From positions 62,001 to 126,000 of the forward strand of contig JAEWJK010000009.1 in the NCBI GenBank assembly GCA_023386555.1: DNA of 64,000 nucleotides, given 5' to 3'. This document shows positions 1 through 9,548 of the stretch, in pieces; the stretch's first letter is position 1; each line of letters begins with the position of its first letter. This stretch comes from Bacteroidota bacterium. GTDB lineage: Bacteria > Bacteroidota > Bacteroidia > Chitinophagales > Chitinophagaceae. The notes under the pieces are model-generated. The model had not been told where the DNA came from. It searched no databases and was given only the letters and a program-made list of their open reading frames with translations. Position numbers and translations under genes: made by a program.

Positions 1-239
1 GACGTATACAACCCTGTTTTATAACCTGCTGTTTGCAGAATAGCAGCCAGCATGTGACTGGTAGAACCTTTGCCATTTGTTCCTGCAATATGTATTGATC
101 GAAATTTATTTTGCGGATCACCTAATGCATGACAAAGCTTGATTGTATTAGTGAGATCTTTTTTTATGGCAGCAGCACCAATTCTGCTGAACATCGGAAG
201 CATGGTAAATAAATAATCAACTGTTTGTTGATAGTTCAT
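1..239 (-). CDS. folC: Bifunctional folylpolyglutamate/dihydrofolate synthase, N-terminal part (gene runs off the window)
   Basis: Reading the minus strand from the ATG at 239 gives about 79 residues beginning MNYQQTVDYLF and containing HIAGTNGKGS near residue 51, the ATP-binding P-loop typical of FolC/Mur ligases, followed by SHMLAAILQTAGYKTGLYTS. FolC adds glutamate to folates in the cytoplasm, and bifunctional forms also make dihydrofolate from dihydropteroate. Only the N-terminal fifth or so is in the window and the rest lies beyond base 1. The next gene (ychF) is also on the minus strand, ending 33 bp upstream, so the two could be co-transcribed. Seen: P-loop and start. Family knowledge: function. 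Mono- or bifunctionality cannot be judged from this fragment. Confidence 0.9.
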   Translation of the reverse strand, partial: MNYQQTVDYLFTMLPMFSRIGAAAIKKDLTNTIKLCHALGDPQNKFRSIHIAGTNGKGSTSHMLAAILQTAGYKTGLYT

Positions 240-272
240 GCAGCAAAGATAAAATTCAACGGTGAGTTGCGA

Positions 273-1370
273 TTACACATTAAACCTGAAGTGCATTACA
301 TCTCCATCCTGTACAAGATATTCTTTGCCTTCAATTCTCAATCTTCCTGCATCCCGGCAGGCTGATTCTGAGCCGTATTGTACGTAATCGTTATAAGCGA
401 TCACTTCAGCTTTGATGAATCCTTTTTCAAAATCGGTATGAATAACGCTTGCAGCCTGTGGTGCTTTCCATCCTTTCTGAATTGTCCAGGCTCTCACTTC
501 CTGTACACCTGCAGTGAAATATGTTTCAAGGTTCAGGAGTTTGTATGCTCTTTGTATCAACCTATTTAAAGCAGGTTCTTTCATTTCATATTCTTCCATG
601 AACATCTGCTTGTCTTCTTCATTCTCCATCTCAGCTATCTGTGCTTCAAGATTGTTGCACATCACTATCACTTCAGCACCTTCATCTTTCACTGCATCGG
701 CCAAAGCTTGTGAATATTTGTTTCCGGTGTGCATGTTGGTTTCATCAACATTGGCCACATATAAAACCGGCTTTTCAGTCAATAAGAAAAGATCAGCAAT
801 TGCTACACGTTCCTGTTTTGTTAATCCAAGTGAACGAATGCTTTTTCCTTTCTCAAGATGTTCTTTACAACGAACCAATATTTCCAGTTCCACTTTTGCT
901 TTCGGATCAACCCTTGACATTTTCTCTGCTTTCTGCATTTTCTTTTCTACACTGTCAAGATCTTTTAATTGCAACTCAGTATCAATGATCTCTTTATCGC
1001 TTACAGGATTAATGGCACCTTCTTCTCTCAATACATTTTCGTCTTCAAAACAACGGATCACATGAATGATAGCATCTACCTCACGAATGTTACCAAGAAA
1101 TTTATTACCCAAACCTTCACCTTTACTGGCACCTCTAACAAGACCTGCAATGTCAACAATCTCTAATTGTGTAGGAACAATTCTATCCGGTTTCACCAAT
1201 TCAGCCAGTTTATTCAATCGTTCATCAGGTACATCTACTAAACCAACATTCGGTTCGATAGTGCAAAAACGATAATTGCTGGCTTGTGCTTTGGCGCTAT
1301 TGCTCACTGCATTAAATAAAGTTGACTTTCCCACATTCGGTAATCCCACTATCCCTGCTTGTAATGCCAT
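273..1370 (-). CDS. ychF: Redox/ribosome-associated GTPase-family ATPase YchF
   Basis: 365 residues, the usual YchF/Ola1 length. The P-loop GLPNVGKST lies at residues 9-17, DIAGLVRGASKGEGLGN is the G3/switch II region, and NVDE stands where most GTPases have NKxD. An NxxE at this place is the family trait linked to ATP rather than GTP use. The C-terminus (about 280-365) is a TGS domain ending in HFRFNV. YchF binds ribosomes and is linked to translation and oxidative-stress responses. A copy of the dispersed GYGTCRC repeat family lies in its upstream region (1395-1475), so its promoter is inside or beyond that repeat. Confidence 0.96.
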   Translation of the reverse strand: MALQAGIVGLPNVGKSTLFNAVSNSAKAQASNYRFCTIEPNVGLVDVPDERLNKLAELVKPDRIVPTQLEIVDIAGLVRGASKGEGLGNKFLGNIREVDAIIHVIRCFEDENVLREEGAINPVSDKEIIDTELQLKDLDSVEKKMQKAEKMSRVDPKAKVELEILVRCKEHLEKGKSIRSLGLTKQERVAIADLFLLTEKPVLYVANVDETNMHTGNKYSQALADAVKDEGAEVIVMCNNLEAQIAEMENEEDKQMFMEEYEMKEPALNRLIQRAYKLLNLETYFTAGVQEVRAWTIQKGWKAPQAASVIHTDFEKGFIKAEVIAYNDYVQYGSESACRDAGRLRIEGKEYLVQDGDVMHFRFNV

Positions 1371-1394
1371 GTTATGATTTGAGGTTTGATATTT

Positions 1395-1475
1395 AAAATT
1401 TATAGTTGACCAGCTTCAGGTCTCTTATCATCTTCGTTGTGTCACTCACTTCAACGTTCAGAAGTTTATTGACCA
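1395..1475 (+). repeat. Dispersed repeat arm, copy a (GYGTCRC family)
   Basis: Intergenic copy of a roughly 65-bp repeat, with its outer end facing the ychF start. The core GTGTCAC is at 1439-1445, followed by TCACTTCAACGTTCAGAA and TTTATTGACC. The right-hand copy at 58236-58311 has almost the same inner 40 bases. No partner arm is visible in this gap. Confidence 0.75.
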
Positions 1476-1558
1476 TAATAAAATTGGCGGCAAATATAGT
1501 TGAAAAGAGATTGTGGATTTTACAGCTGATATTCTAACTTTCCGTCTTAAACATTTCT

Positions 1559-3043
1559 ATGGCACTCAGCAGAATATGGTCGGCATTTATTATTATAGCT
1601 ATTGGCGTGGCATTATTTAAAATGATCGGTGGTGATGAAAAGATATTTAGCAGGATGGTTGTTGGTAAATCCAGCGATGCTTACGATCCGGTGTATTATA
1701 CACTTTCAGGTTCTGCACAGAATGCAGGTTTTAGTTCTTCAGAGGCATTTCAAACATATATTAAGGCTTATGGATATGTCCCTTCAGATTCTGCCAATGC
1801 ACCCACTGTTTTGATTGCAGAAACGGAACAGAATGCTGCTACTTTTCAAACGCAATATCCCAACATAAAAGTTTATACATATCGCTCCATCCAATCAAAA
1901 CTCACCAAAAATGCAGACGGTATTATTGAAACCTGTAAAACGGCAGTGAACATCAGTATTGGATTGATCGGTATCATGGCTTTATTTATGGGTTTTATGA
2001 GTATAGCAGAAAGGGCAGGAGGGATACGTTTATTGTCGAAGATCATTGGCCCTTTTTTCTCTAAACTTTTTCCGGAGTTACCAAAAAATCATCCGGCCAT
2101 GGGCCATATGATGATGAATTTCTCTGCTAATTTATTGGGACTTGATAATGCCGCAACACCTTTTGGTATTAAAGCAATGGAGAGTTTGCAGGAGATCAAT
2201 CCGGATAAAGAAAAAGCTTCTAATGCACAGGTGATGTTTTTGTGTTTACATGCATCAGGACTTACATTAATCCCAGTTAGCATCATTGCAGCAAGAGCAG
2301 TGTTGAAAGCAGAAAATCCGACTGATATATTTATTCCCTGTATGATAGCAACATTTGTTGCTACGATGGCTGCCATGTTCATTGTTTCATTTAAACAAAA
2401 GATCAATGTTTTTCAGCCGGTGATAATGAGTTGGGTGCTTGGTATTTCAGCAGTCATAGCTTTGCTGGTACTCTGGCTAACAAGTCTTGCAACATCTAGG
2501 GTAGAAGTTGTTTCAGGAATTTTAGGCAATGGAATTTTGCTACTGATCTTGTTGCTGATCATTTTAGGAGGAGTATATAAGAAGATAAATGTGTTTGATG
2601 CATTTATTGATGGAGCCAAAGGTGGATTTGAAACTGCTGTGAGAATTATTCCATACTTAGTAGGGATGTTAGTTGCTATTAGCATGTTACGTACCAGCGG
2701 AACATTTGATGTTGTGATCAATGCGATGAAGAGTTTGTTTGTTGCATTAGGAACTGATACAAGATTTGTTGATGGTATTCCGACGGCATTAATTAAACCA
2801 TTGAGTGGAAGCGGTGCAAGAGGAATGATGATTGATACGATGACCAACTTTGGTCCTGATTCTTTTGCAGGAAGATTGGCCTGTGTTTTACAAGGCTCTT
2901 CCGATACTACATTTTATGTGATCGCAGTTTATTTTGGAGCTGTGGGTGTTAAGAATACCCGTTATTCTGTAGGAGCAATGTTATTAGCTGACCTGGTTGG
3001 AATTATCACTTCGATCTTCCTATGTTACTTGTTTTTTGGATAA
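1559..3043 (+). CDS. Fused SpmA/SpmB-type nucleoside-recognition (Gate) membrane protein
   Basis: 494 residues with many hydrophobic segments. The N-terminal half holds one Gate-type module, with an extracytoplasmic loop of about 100 residues after the first membrane segment, then NISIGLIGIMALFMGFMSIAE and NHPAMGHMMMNFSANLLGLDNAATPFG. The second half (about 290-494) holds another, with DAFIDGAKGGFETAVRIIP and PLSGSGARGMM. In sporulating Firmicutes these are two proteins, SpmA and SpmB; here they are one chain, a form I recall from Bacteroidota. The transported substrate is unknown and sporulation is not implied. It is a single-gene unit closed by a terminator at 3044. Confidence 0.85.
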   Translation: MALSRIWSAFIIIAIGVALFKMIGGDEKIFSRMVVGKSSDAYDPVYYTLSGSAQNAGFSSSEAFQTYIKAYGYVPSDSANAPTVLIAETEQNAATFQTQYPNIKVYTYRSIQSKLTKNADGIIETCKTAVNISIGLIGIMALFMGFMSIAERAGGIRLLSKIIGPFFSKLFPELPKNHPAMGHMMMNFSANLLGLDNAATPFGIKAMESLQEINPDKEKASNAQVMFLCLHASGLTLIPVSIIAARAVLKAENPTDIFIPCMIATFVATMAAMFIVSFKQKINVFQPVIMSWVLGISAVIALLVLWLTSLATSRVEVVSGILGNGILLLILLLIILGGVYKKINVFDAFIDGAKGGFETAVRIIPYLVGMLVAISMLRTSGTFDVVINAMKSLFVALGTDTRFVDGIPTALIKPLSGSGARGMMIDTMTNFGPDSFAGRLACVLQGSSDTTFYVIAVYFGAVGVKNTRYSVGAMLLADLVGIITSIFLCYLFFG

Positions 3044-3080
3044 AAAAAAAGGCTGCCAATATTGACAGCCTTTGTATAAA
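3041..3080. terminator. Bidirectional intrinsic terminator
   Basis: An A-run, then AAAGGCTG, a short AT loop and CAGCCTTT. It sits between the converging SpmAB-type gene (ends 3043) and the DUF4397 lipoprotein gene (ends 3091) and can serve both strands. Confidence 0.8.
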
Positions 3081-3090
3081 AATCAATAGA

Positions 3091-3852
3091 TTATTGGTTA
3101 GTATAAAAACTAAGCGCCGGAACTGCTGTTCCAGTACCACCTGTTTTTCCCCTCGAAAACCAAGTATAAGTTCTTTTTTGTGTTGGCGTAAATGATGTGA
3201 TTCTGGCTACAATTGTTGATGTACCTGCTAATCTTACTTGTATCTCATCCGGTAAACTTGAAGGTATCTTTAACTCAACAAAATCAGAACCTGATTTATA
3301 AGCCACGTTGCTAATAATTACGGCATTTTGTTTTACTGAAAAAACATCATAAGCCGTTGAACCAACTGTAGCATTAACAAGTCGTGCTCTATACATACTA
3401 TCACCTATGGTATTGAAATTAGAAATGTTGTCGTTGAGCACTATTGTATTAACAGTTGGATATTCATCAACCAGAAAAACACTATAATTTTTATCATGTT
3501 CAACATTTAAAGAGCCTACAGCCTTAAAAATGTTTGGATCAACTGGAGAATTTGGAGGTATTCTTATCTGCAATTGATCATTGTAGGCAGGCAGCAAACC
3601 ATAGTCATTAACAGGGTATGTTGCAGCATAAGCAGTGCCCTGTATAATATTTGTAGTTGTTGGTGTGCCACTTGAAAACTTAAGTGTTGTGTCTTTTCCG
3701 TAAAATATAACGGATGGTGCATTATGAGAAGCATGAACAAACTTAACTCTTGCTCCGGTTGCAGCTAAAGAGCTATCTACATAACCAGAATTCTTCTCAC
3801 AAGCTGTTATGCCAACCGCTACGAGTATAAATAGAACAAATATTTTTTTCAT
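3091..3852 (-). CDS. DUF4397-type lipoprotein, third gene of the SusCD operon
   Basis: 253 residues. The N-terminus MKKIFVLFILVAVGITAC is a lipoprotein signal with the lipid-attachment Cys at 18. The body is beta-rich with RVKFVHASHNAPSV near residue 35 and a second similar segment, RARLVNATVGSTAYDVF, near 153. This pattern of repeated Ig-like halves resembles DUF4397. It lies 12 bp downstream of the SusD-like gene in the same direction, so it is probably a surface lipoprotein accessory to that uptake system. Ligand unknown. The domain call comes from pattern memory and is moderate. Confidence 0.75.
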   Translation of the reverse strand: MKKIFVLFILVAVGITACEKNSGYVDSSLAATGARVKFVHASHNAPSVIFYGKDTTLKFSSGTPTTTNIIQGTAYAATYPVNDYGLLPAYNDQLQIRIPPNSPVDPNIFKAVGSLNVEHDKNYSVFLVDEYPTVNTIVLNDNISNFNTIGDSMYRARLVNATVGSTAYDVFSVKQNAVIISNVAYKSGSDFVELKIPSSLPDEIQVRLAGTSTIVARITSFTPTQKRTYTWFSRGKTGGTGTAVPALSFYTNQ

Positions 3853-3864
3853 AAAGATTATGTT

Positions 3865-5457
3865 TTAAGGTAGAAACTGCCATATAGGTTTTGTGTGGAA
3901 GTCAGCATCAAGCCCTCCGATTTCGGCCAATGCTGCCTGGTTCCAAACATATTCAGAATTAAATCTCATTCTTAGTCTTTGAACCACCTTATTATTATTA
4001 TCAACAAACAATGGTGTTGGAAGTGTTAAACCAGGATAAATTAAAGGATCATAATCATAGCGTCTCATATCTGACCAAACTTCATGTGCACCCCAACCAT
4101 ATAATGCAATCCATTTTTGTCTCATAATATGGCTTAAAGTAATAGTAGCAGGAGAGATGTTAGGATTATTGGCGTAAGCATCTCTTGCTGCAGTTGTGAT
4201 ACTAGAAGTGCCAGCACCCGGAACATAGGAAAGCTTTGAGTAATTGTTTACAGTTCCAACAAAATCTATACTTGCTTTAATTGCATTTATATAAGTATTT
4301 CTGGCATTTACATCACCCATACGAAATTGGGCTTCTGCTTTTATGAATTGAAGTTCAGCATATGTCATAATTGGCACAGGGGCTTCATTTCTATACAGAT
4401 ATTTACCAGGCTGAGTAAGTGATGGCTGAGTTCCCATTGTTAATCCGTAGAAGTTTCTTACTCGTTCGTTAACATTGCTAATTTCAACAGCGCCTTTTGC
4501 AGGATTTAGTCCTCTGTACTTTCCATCAACACTTGTTTGTAGTAAAATATCTCTACGAGGATCGGTTATTTTAACACCACCAAAATTTGTACTATCCATT
4601 AGTACTATTGAATACCATGATTGTCCAACATCATCAAATGCTTCCTCTCCTGAAATAACACTTCTTGACTGGCCGTAAGGACTAACATCATTTGGTGGAG
4701 CTGCAGCCTCTGAAGGTGTAAATGCATCATCAGCATTGCTGGCAAAAGACTGGTCTACAAAATAGACCACTGAATCAGGTTTGTAAAGCGTAGACTTTTT
4801 ACTTAGGTGATTATAGTTCCTTGCAAGTATTCCATAAACAAACTTGATCCACTTAGATCTGTCACCTTTATATATCTGGTCTCCTCTACCTAATGATTGT
4901 ACAGAAACTTTTCCATCAGCCCTGTTTAAATTCTCCAGTGCTTTTTTACAGAGTTCTCTAACTGTCATGTAAACTTTTTCTTCTTTTGTATAAGAAAAGG
5001 CTGTTTTACCAACAGTGAATGCAGAATCTAAAATGATTTCACCATGAATATCAGTTAGGGTTTGCCAACCATAAGCCTGAAGAGCATATCCAACACCAGC
5101 ATAATCCCATTTCTCGTTTTCTTCAGCATCTTTAATAAGATTAATCAAGTTATAGCCGCCTCTCCAATATACAGATCTGAACATGGCACCACCTCTGTCG
5201 TTGCTACGAGTATAACCATGTTGATCCCATTGGTCATTAATAGCAGCACCATAATGCCATTGTTGTACATATCTGGCTATGTATCTATTATCGATCTGAA
5301 TACCATGGGAGAAATTCTGTAAAATTGATGGAAGCAACAAAGCTGCTTCAACGCTGGTTGGATTATTAGGATCGGAATTTACATCCAGGTATTTTTTACA
5401 CCCAACTGTTGTAAACAGAAGTGATGCGGTTATGAAAGTATATAATGCTTTTTTCAT
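3865..5457 (-). CDS. SusD/RagB-family nutrient-binding outer-membrane lipoprotein
   Basis: 530 residues. Signal peptide MKKALYTFITASLLFTTVGC, lipidated Cys at 20, followed by KKYLDVNSDPNNPTS, the usual start of mature SusD-like proteins of the SusD-like_2 type. Helical TPR-like stretches include AELQFIKAEAQFRMGD near residue 365. These proteins sit on the cell surface and hand ligand to the SusC partner encoded 12 bp upstream. No carbohydrate-active enzyme is encoded beside the pair, so the ligand cannot be predicted; peptides and glycans are both possible. Confidence 0.92.
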   Translation of the reverse strand: MKKALYTFITASLLFTTVGCKKYLDVNSDPNNPTSVEAALLLPSILQNFSHGIQIDNRYIARYVQQWHYGAAINDQWDQHGYTRSNDRGGAMFRSVYWRGGYNLINLIKDAEENEKWDYAGVGYALQAYGWQTLTDIHGEIILDSAFTVGKTAFSYTKEEKVYMTVRELCKKALENLNRADGKVSVQSLGRGDQIYKGDRSKWIKFVYGILARNYNHLSKKSTLYKPDSVVYFVDQSFASNADDAFTPSEAAAPPNDVSPYGQSRSVISGEEAFDDVGQSWYSIVLMDSTNFGGVKITDPRRDILLQTSVDGKYRGLNPAKGAVEISNVNERVRNFYGLTMGTQPSLTQPGKYLYRNEAPVPIMTYAELQFIKAEAQFRMGDVNARNTYINAIKASIDFVGTVNNYSKLSYVPGAGTSSITTAARDAYANNPNISPATITLSHIMRQKWIALYGWGAHEVWSDMRRYDYDPLIYPGLTLPTPLFVDNNNKVVQRLRMRFNSEYVWNQAALAEIGGLDADFHTKPIWQFLP

Positions 5458-5469
5458 TATTGAATTTTT

Positions 5470-8400
5470 TTAGAATGTAACTGTTAAGCCAAAATTGAAT
5501 ACTCGAGGTAAAGGAAGATTGCCATAATCAAAACCAGAACCACCACTACCACCTTGTGCAGGACTCGTTCCATTAACACCAGGATCGCCACCTGAATAAT
5601 TCGTGATCATAAACAAGTCAGTTCCTGTAGCAAAAATTCGTGCAGTCTTCACAATATTTTGTCTACTTAAAAGTTTTTTTGACAAGTTATAACTGATGGT
5701 TAAGTCTCTTAAACGTAGCCAGTCAATATCTTGCTCAATAAACTGTTCATCAGGAATACTGGTAGACAAGTAAAAGTTATTGTTTAGGTAAGGATTGATC
5801 TGTATATTATTTCTGGTAGGTGTAGCTGTATTTTCAAGACCATCTTTTAATACACCTTCAAATACTCTTGGATTTTCTCTATCCAAAGTTTTCTTACTTA
5901 AACCATTTCTAAACAGGAACGCTTCGGTAGCATTAAATACATCACCACCTTTTCTTATATCAAACAAGAAACTGATGGTAAGATCTTTGTACGTAAATGA
6001 ATTACTGAAGCCCATCATAAAGTCTGGTTGTCTGTCTCCAACAATTTTCCAGGCGGTTTCTGTTAATGGAAGACCTGTTGAAGGACTGATAAGAATGTCG
6101 CCAGCAGCATTACGTTGGAAACTTTGCCCAGTAAATGTAGTTAGAGGACCGTTTAATCTTACACCATTACGAGTGTTGCCAAAAAGCCATGTATCTGAAT
6201 CATAAAACTCAGGTATTTGATCAGACAACTGTACAAGCTTACTGTTAATCTTAGTATAGTTTACTGATGTATTCCATCTGAAATTTTGAGTAGCAACAGG
6301 AATACCAGATACGGTTACTTCTATCCCTTTATTCCATAATTCGCCACCATTCATTGTGGCCAGGATAAATCCTGTACCATAACTTGCTCTTAGGTTATTT
6401 AAGATTTGGTCTTTACTTGTTTTCTTGTAATAAGCAAAGTCAACATTCATTCTGTTTTTAAAGAATGCTAACTCGGTACCTACTTCAAATGAAGAAATGA
6501 ATTCCGGTACAAGGTTCGGATTTGGACCTGTAAAACCATAAGAAAAACCACCACCTGTAGTTGTCTGAGGTTCATAGCCAGGCTTAACTCTGTAAACGGG
6601 AGCGTCTTTACCAGTTTTAGCTAAAGCAAAACGTAGCTTACCATAGCTGAACCAATCACCTACTTTTTTGTCTAACAGATCAGAAAATACAAAACTTAAA
6701 GTATGCGCATCATAGTAGAAACTTGCATTTTCTATAGGTAGGGTAGAAGTCCAATCGTTTCTACCGGAATAAGTATAAAACAGATAATCCTGCCATCCTA
6801 AAGTTATTTCACCAAAAGCACTCACTCTTCGTAGTGTGGTTGATGTCATCTTAGATCTTTGAGTGGTTGTAGTGGTATTATTCATCGAATTAAAATTCGG
6901 ATCGAGGAAACCCGTACCTCTTGTAGCTAAAATGTGGCTTGCATTATCATAATTAGCTCCACCTAATCTAACGGTGGCTTTTAACCTGTTACCAAGGAAA
7001 TCTCTTTTAGCAGTAGCAAAGTACTGAAGGTTTAAGAATCTTGTTTTATCTATAGCGTGATCTAATGAACCATTCAGAGAAATTCCCCTGTTAGATTCAG
7101 GATGATAAAGTACACTCATGTTAGTAGTGTATGCATCCCATCCCATTCTTCCTGTTAAGGATAGCCATGAAGTAACAACCGCATTTAAATTGAAGTTACC
7201 AATGAAACGATTGGTTTCATCTCCTAATTTATTCTTGTTAACGTCGAAGAATGGATTTTCAATCTCTGTACCCAATGTAGTAAACTTTTTTCTTGTTCCA
7301 CCTGCTGTGAGATAGTCCGTTACATCAACATCTGCAGGCCATTGCATTAAACCTAATAAGAAACTATTATTCCCTTTTGAAACTTTTCTGTTTTTTGAAT
7401 TGATGTAAGATAGATTGGTTTCTAATGTAAGATAGTTTCCTATTTTTTGTGTACCGGCCAGACCTAGGTTAAATCTGTCGTATTTAGTGGTGGGAATAAC
7501 ACCTTCTCTTGTAGAATAAGCCGCAGAAAAGCGGTAAGTAGTATTCTGTGTACCACCATCAACACTAATATTGTGTCTTTGTGCTTTTCCGGTTTCAAAG
7601 AAGTTGTTGATGTTATCAAAATAAGTTGTTCCTGCAGGGTATTTTGGTCCGAAATAAGTGAGTACATTTTCATTCAATATTCCATTCGAACCCTGGTTGT
7701 ATACCTGCTGCATTTCTGGTAAACGCTGCACTTTCTCTAATGTAAAATTAGCACTGTAAGAGACTCTGCCAGAACCTTGTCTACCTTTTTTGGTGGTGAT
7801 CATAATAACGCCATTACCTGCATCTAATCCATAAAGCGCCGAAGCTTCAGGACCTTTAAGCACAGTGATGCTTTCTATATCATCAGGATTTAGATCACTT
7901 ATTCTGTTAGAGAAATCAATCGTTCTGTTTTCGGTTAATGTTACGAGGTTGTTTGAATGCATTGTTTTATTATCAACCGGTACTCCATCAATTACAAACA
8001 ATGGGCTATTGTTACTTGTTAATGAAGTAACACCACGTAATTGAATGGCAACTGAAGATCCAGGCATACCACTGGTAGCGGTAATATTTGCTCCGGGAAC
8101 TCTTCCTGCTAAAGCCATCAGCATATTGTCACGTTGTGTTTGAGCTACTTCCGAACCCTTAACTTCAGTAACACTGTAACCAAGTTCTCTCTTTGATTTT
8201 TTTATACCCATAGAAGTATTTACAATTACTTCTGTTAGGGTAGCATTTGGGTCGGTAGCTAAACGAATATTCAAATTTGTAGCAGCTCCTACAACAACAT
8301 CTTGCTGTGCATAGCCTACATAGCTAAAGCTAATGGTATTGCCATTGTTTGCTTTAATGCTGAAAACACCTGCTTCATTAGTAGTTGTTTTCTTTTTTGT

Positions 8401-8544
8401 TGTTTTGTTTGTAACTGTTACACCCGGAAGTGGGTTACCATCATCACTGGTGACGGTTCCTGTAATGTTTTTTTCCTGTGCAAAGGAGGTTTGCGTTAGC
8501 AGTGAAAAAACTGCTAAAAGCCAGACGCAAGCAAATCGTCTCAT
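5470..8544 (-). CDS. SusC/RagA-family TonB-linked outer-membrane transporter
   Basis: 1024 residues. The signal peptide ends near TSFAQ (about 22). A CarboxypepD_reg-like domain follows (about 24-105, NITGTVTSDDGNPLPGVTV), then the plug (about 115-250, with QLRGVTSLTSNNSPLFVIDG and ALYGLDAGNGVIMITTKKG), then a 22-strand-type barrel ending PRVFNFGLTVTF with a terminal Phe. Together with the SusD-like lipoprotein it forms a TonB-powered uptake complex. The 207 bp upstream of it (8545-8751) holds no gene. A DeoR-type regulator lies on the far side of that gap, on the same strand, and may control the operon; that link is inference. Confidence 0.95.
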   Translation of the reverse strand: MRRFACVWLLAVFSLLTQTSFAQEKNITGTVTSDDGNPLPGVTVTNKTTKKKTTTNEAGVFSIKANNGNTISFSYVGYAQQDVVVGAATNLNIRLATDPNATLTEVIVNTSMGIKKSKRELGYSVTEVKGSEVAQTQRDNMLMALAGRVPGANITATSGMPGSSVAIQLRGVTSLTSNNSPLFVIDGVPVDNKTMHSNNLVTLTENRTIDFSNRISDLNPDDIESITVLKGPEASALYGLDAGNGVIMITTKKGRQGSGRVSYSANFTLEKVQRLPEMQQVYNQGSNGILNENVLTYFGPKYPAGTTYFDNINNFFETGKAQRHNISVDGGTQNTTYRFSAAYSTREGVIPTTKYDRFNLGLAGTQKIGNYLTLETNLSYINSKNRKVSKGNNSFLLGLMQWPADVDVTDYLTAGGTRKKFTTLGTEIENPFFDVNKNKLGDETNRFIGNFNLNAVVTSWLSLTGRMGWDAYTTNMSVLYHPESNRGISLNGSLDHAIDKTRFLNLQYFATAKRDFLGNRLKATVRLGGANYDNASHILATRGTGFLDPNFNSMNNTTTTTQRSKMTSTTLRRVSAFGEITLGWQDYLFYTYSGRNDWTSTLPIENASFYYDAHTLSFVFSDLLDKKVGDWFSYGKLRFALAKTGKDAPVYRVKPGYEPQTTTGGGFSYGFTGPNPNLVPEFISSFEVGTELAFFKNRMNVDFAYYKKTSKDQILNNLRASYGTGFILATMNGGELWNKGIEVTVSGIPVATQNFRWNTSVNYTKINSKLVQLSDQIPEFYDSDTWLFGNTRNGVRLNGPLTTFTGQSFQRNAAGDILISPSTGLPLTETAWKIVGDRQPDFMMGFSNSFTYKDLTISFLFDIRKGGDVFNATEAFLFRNGLSKKTLDRENPRVFEGVLKDGLENTATPTRNNIQINPYLNNNFYLSTSIPDEQFIEQDIDWLRLRDLTISYNLSKKLLSRQNIVKTARIFATGTDLFMITNYSGGDPGVNGTSPAQGGSGGSGFDYGNLPLPRVFNFGLTVTF

Positions 8545-8751
8545 AAACAGATTGTTTGGTTTTTAGTATGGTTAGATATACAGATTTCTGCAAAAAACCG
8601 CAAAGGGATGTTGAAATACGCAGAAATCTGAATTCAAATCTATTTAATTTCAGCAATAAATGAATGATTTTTTATTTTATTACAACCAATGAGAGAGAGA
8701 ACCCTGCATAAATTCTGTATAAATTGCTGGGATTCTGAAATAAATGGAGGG

Positions 8752-9492
8752 TTATAGCAATCCAATTTTTTCTTTATAAGCCTGTAATTTTGGATCAGAA
8801 GGGTCTAATTCTGTTATTAAATAATTTATATTCCCGAGGCTGCAAACTTTAAATCGTTGATTAGAATTGAGTTTTTCTGAAATAGCCAACGATACTTTCA
8901 TATCAGCAGATTCCAGCATAGCCTTTTTCACTTCTATCACTTCCCACTCCATATCAGAAACTCCATCTATATCAATACTATTTGTTCCCAGAAAACAGAT
9001 ATCGGCTTTAATGTGGGCAAGTTTTTTTATTACTTCAGCTCCCACGGATATCTGTGCACTTTTTGAAAGCTTATTTCCTAAAAATATAACCTCACTGTTC
9101 TGGTGGTTCAATAATTCCAGTGCTATTGGAAGACTTACGGTTATAAATGTTGCATTTAATTCAGCCGGTAAGTGATTAACCAGTTCTCTAATGGTTGTTC
9201 CTCCGGAAAGTAGAATTACCATACCGTCTTTGATCAGGCTAATTGCTTTCCTGGCAATTACCTGTTTTTCTTTTATTGAATAGACATTATGATTTTGTAA
9301 TGTAAAATGAAAACCTGTAGATAATGCACCACCATGAACTTTCAACAGTTTACCTTCTTCTGATAGTTCATTTAGATCTCGCCTTACCGTATCTTCTGAA
9401 ACGTTTAGTTGAATACTAAGGTCTGAAGACAATACTTTATTGTGAATATTTAACTGTTGTGTGATGTAAGCTTGCCTTTCCTTTTTAAGCAT
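8752..9492 (-). CDS. DeoR/GlpR-family transcriptional regulator
   Basis: 246 residues. The N-terminal DeoR helix-turn-helix covers about residues 5-57, with the recognition segment VSEDTVRRDLNELSEEGKL, and is followed by HGGALS. The C-terminal DeoRC sensor domain (about 75-235) has the phosphosugar-binding type motif LLSGGTTIRELVNHL and FLGTNSIDIDGVS. Members bind operator DNA and release on a phosphorylated sugar. Placed upstream of the SusC/SusD operon on the same strand, so it may regulate it or itself. Effector unknown. Confidence 0.9.
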   Translation of the reverse strand: MLKKERQAYITQQLNIHNKVLSSDLSIQLNVSEDTVRRDLNELSEEGKLLKVHGGALSTGFHFTLQNHNVYSIKEKQVIARKAISLIKDGMVILLSGGTTIRELVNHLPAELNATFITVSLPIALELLNHQNSEVIFLGNKLSKSAQISVGAEVIKKLAHIKADICFLGTNSIDIDGVSDMEWEVIEVKKAMLESADMKVSLAISEKLNSNQRFKVCSLGNINYLITELDPSDPKLQAYKEKIGLL

Positions 9493-9548
9493 GTTAGAAA
9501 GTTAAAGTGGGAAAGATAAAAACTTTTATGAAACTGAACGAGATGGAA

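Noticed and set aside
514..1065. Long open frame opposite ychF (183 codons)
   Set aside because: Antisense shadow of a certain gene; Ser/Cys-rich composition typical of the reverse frame.
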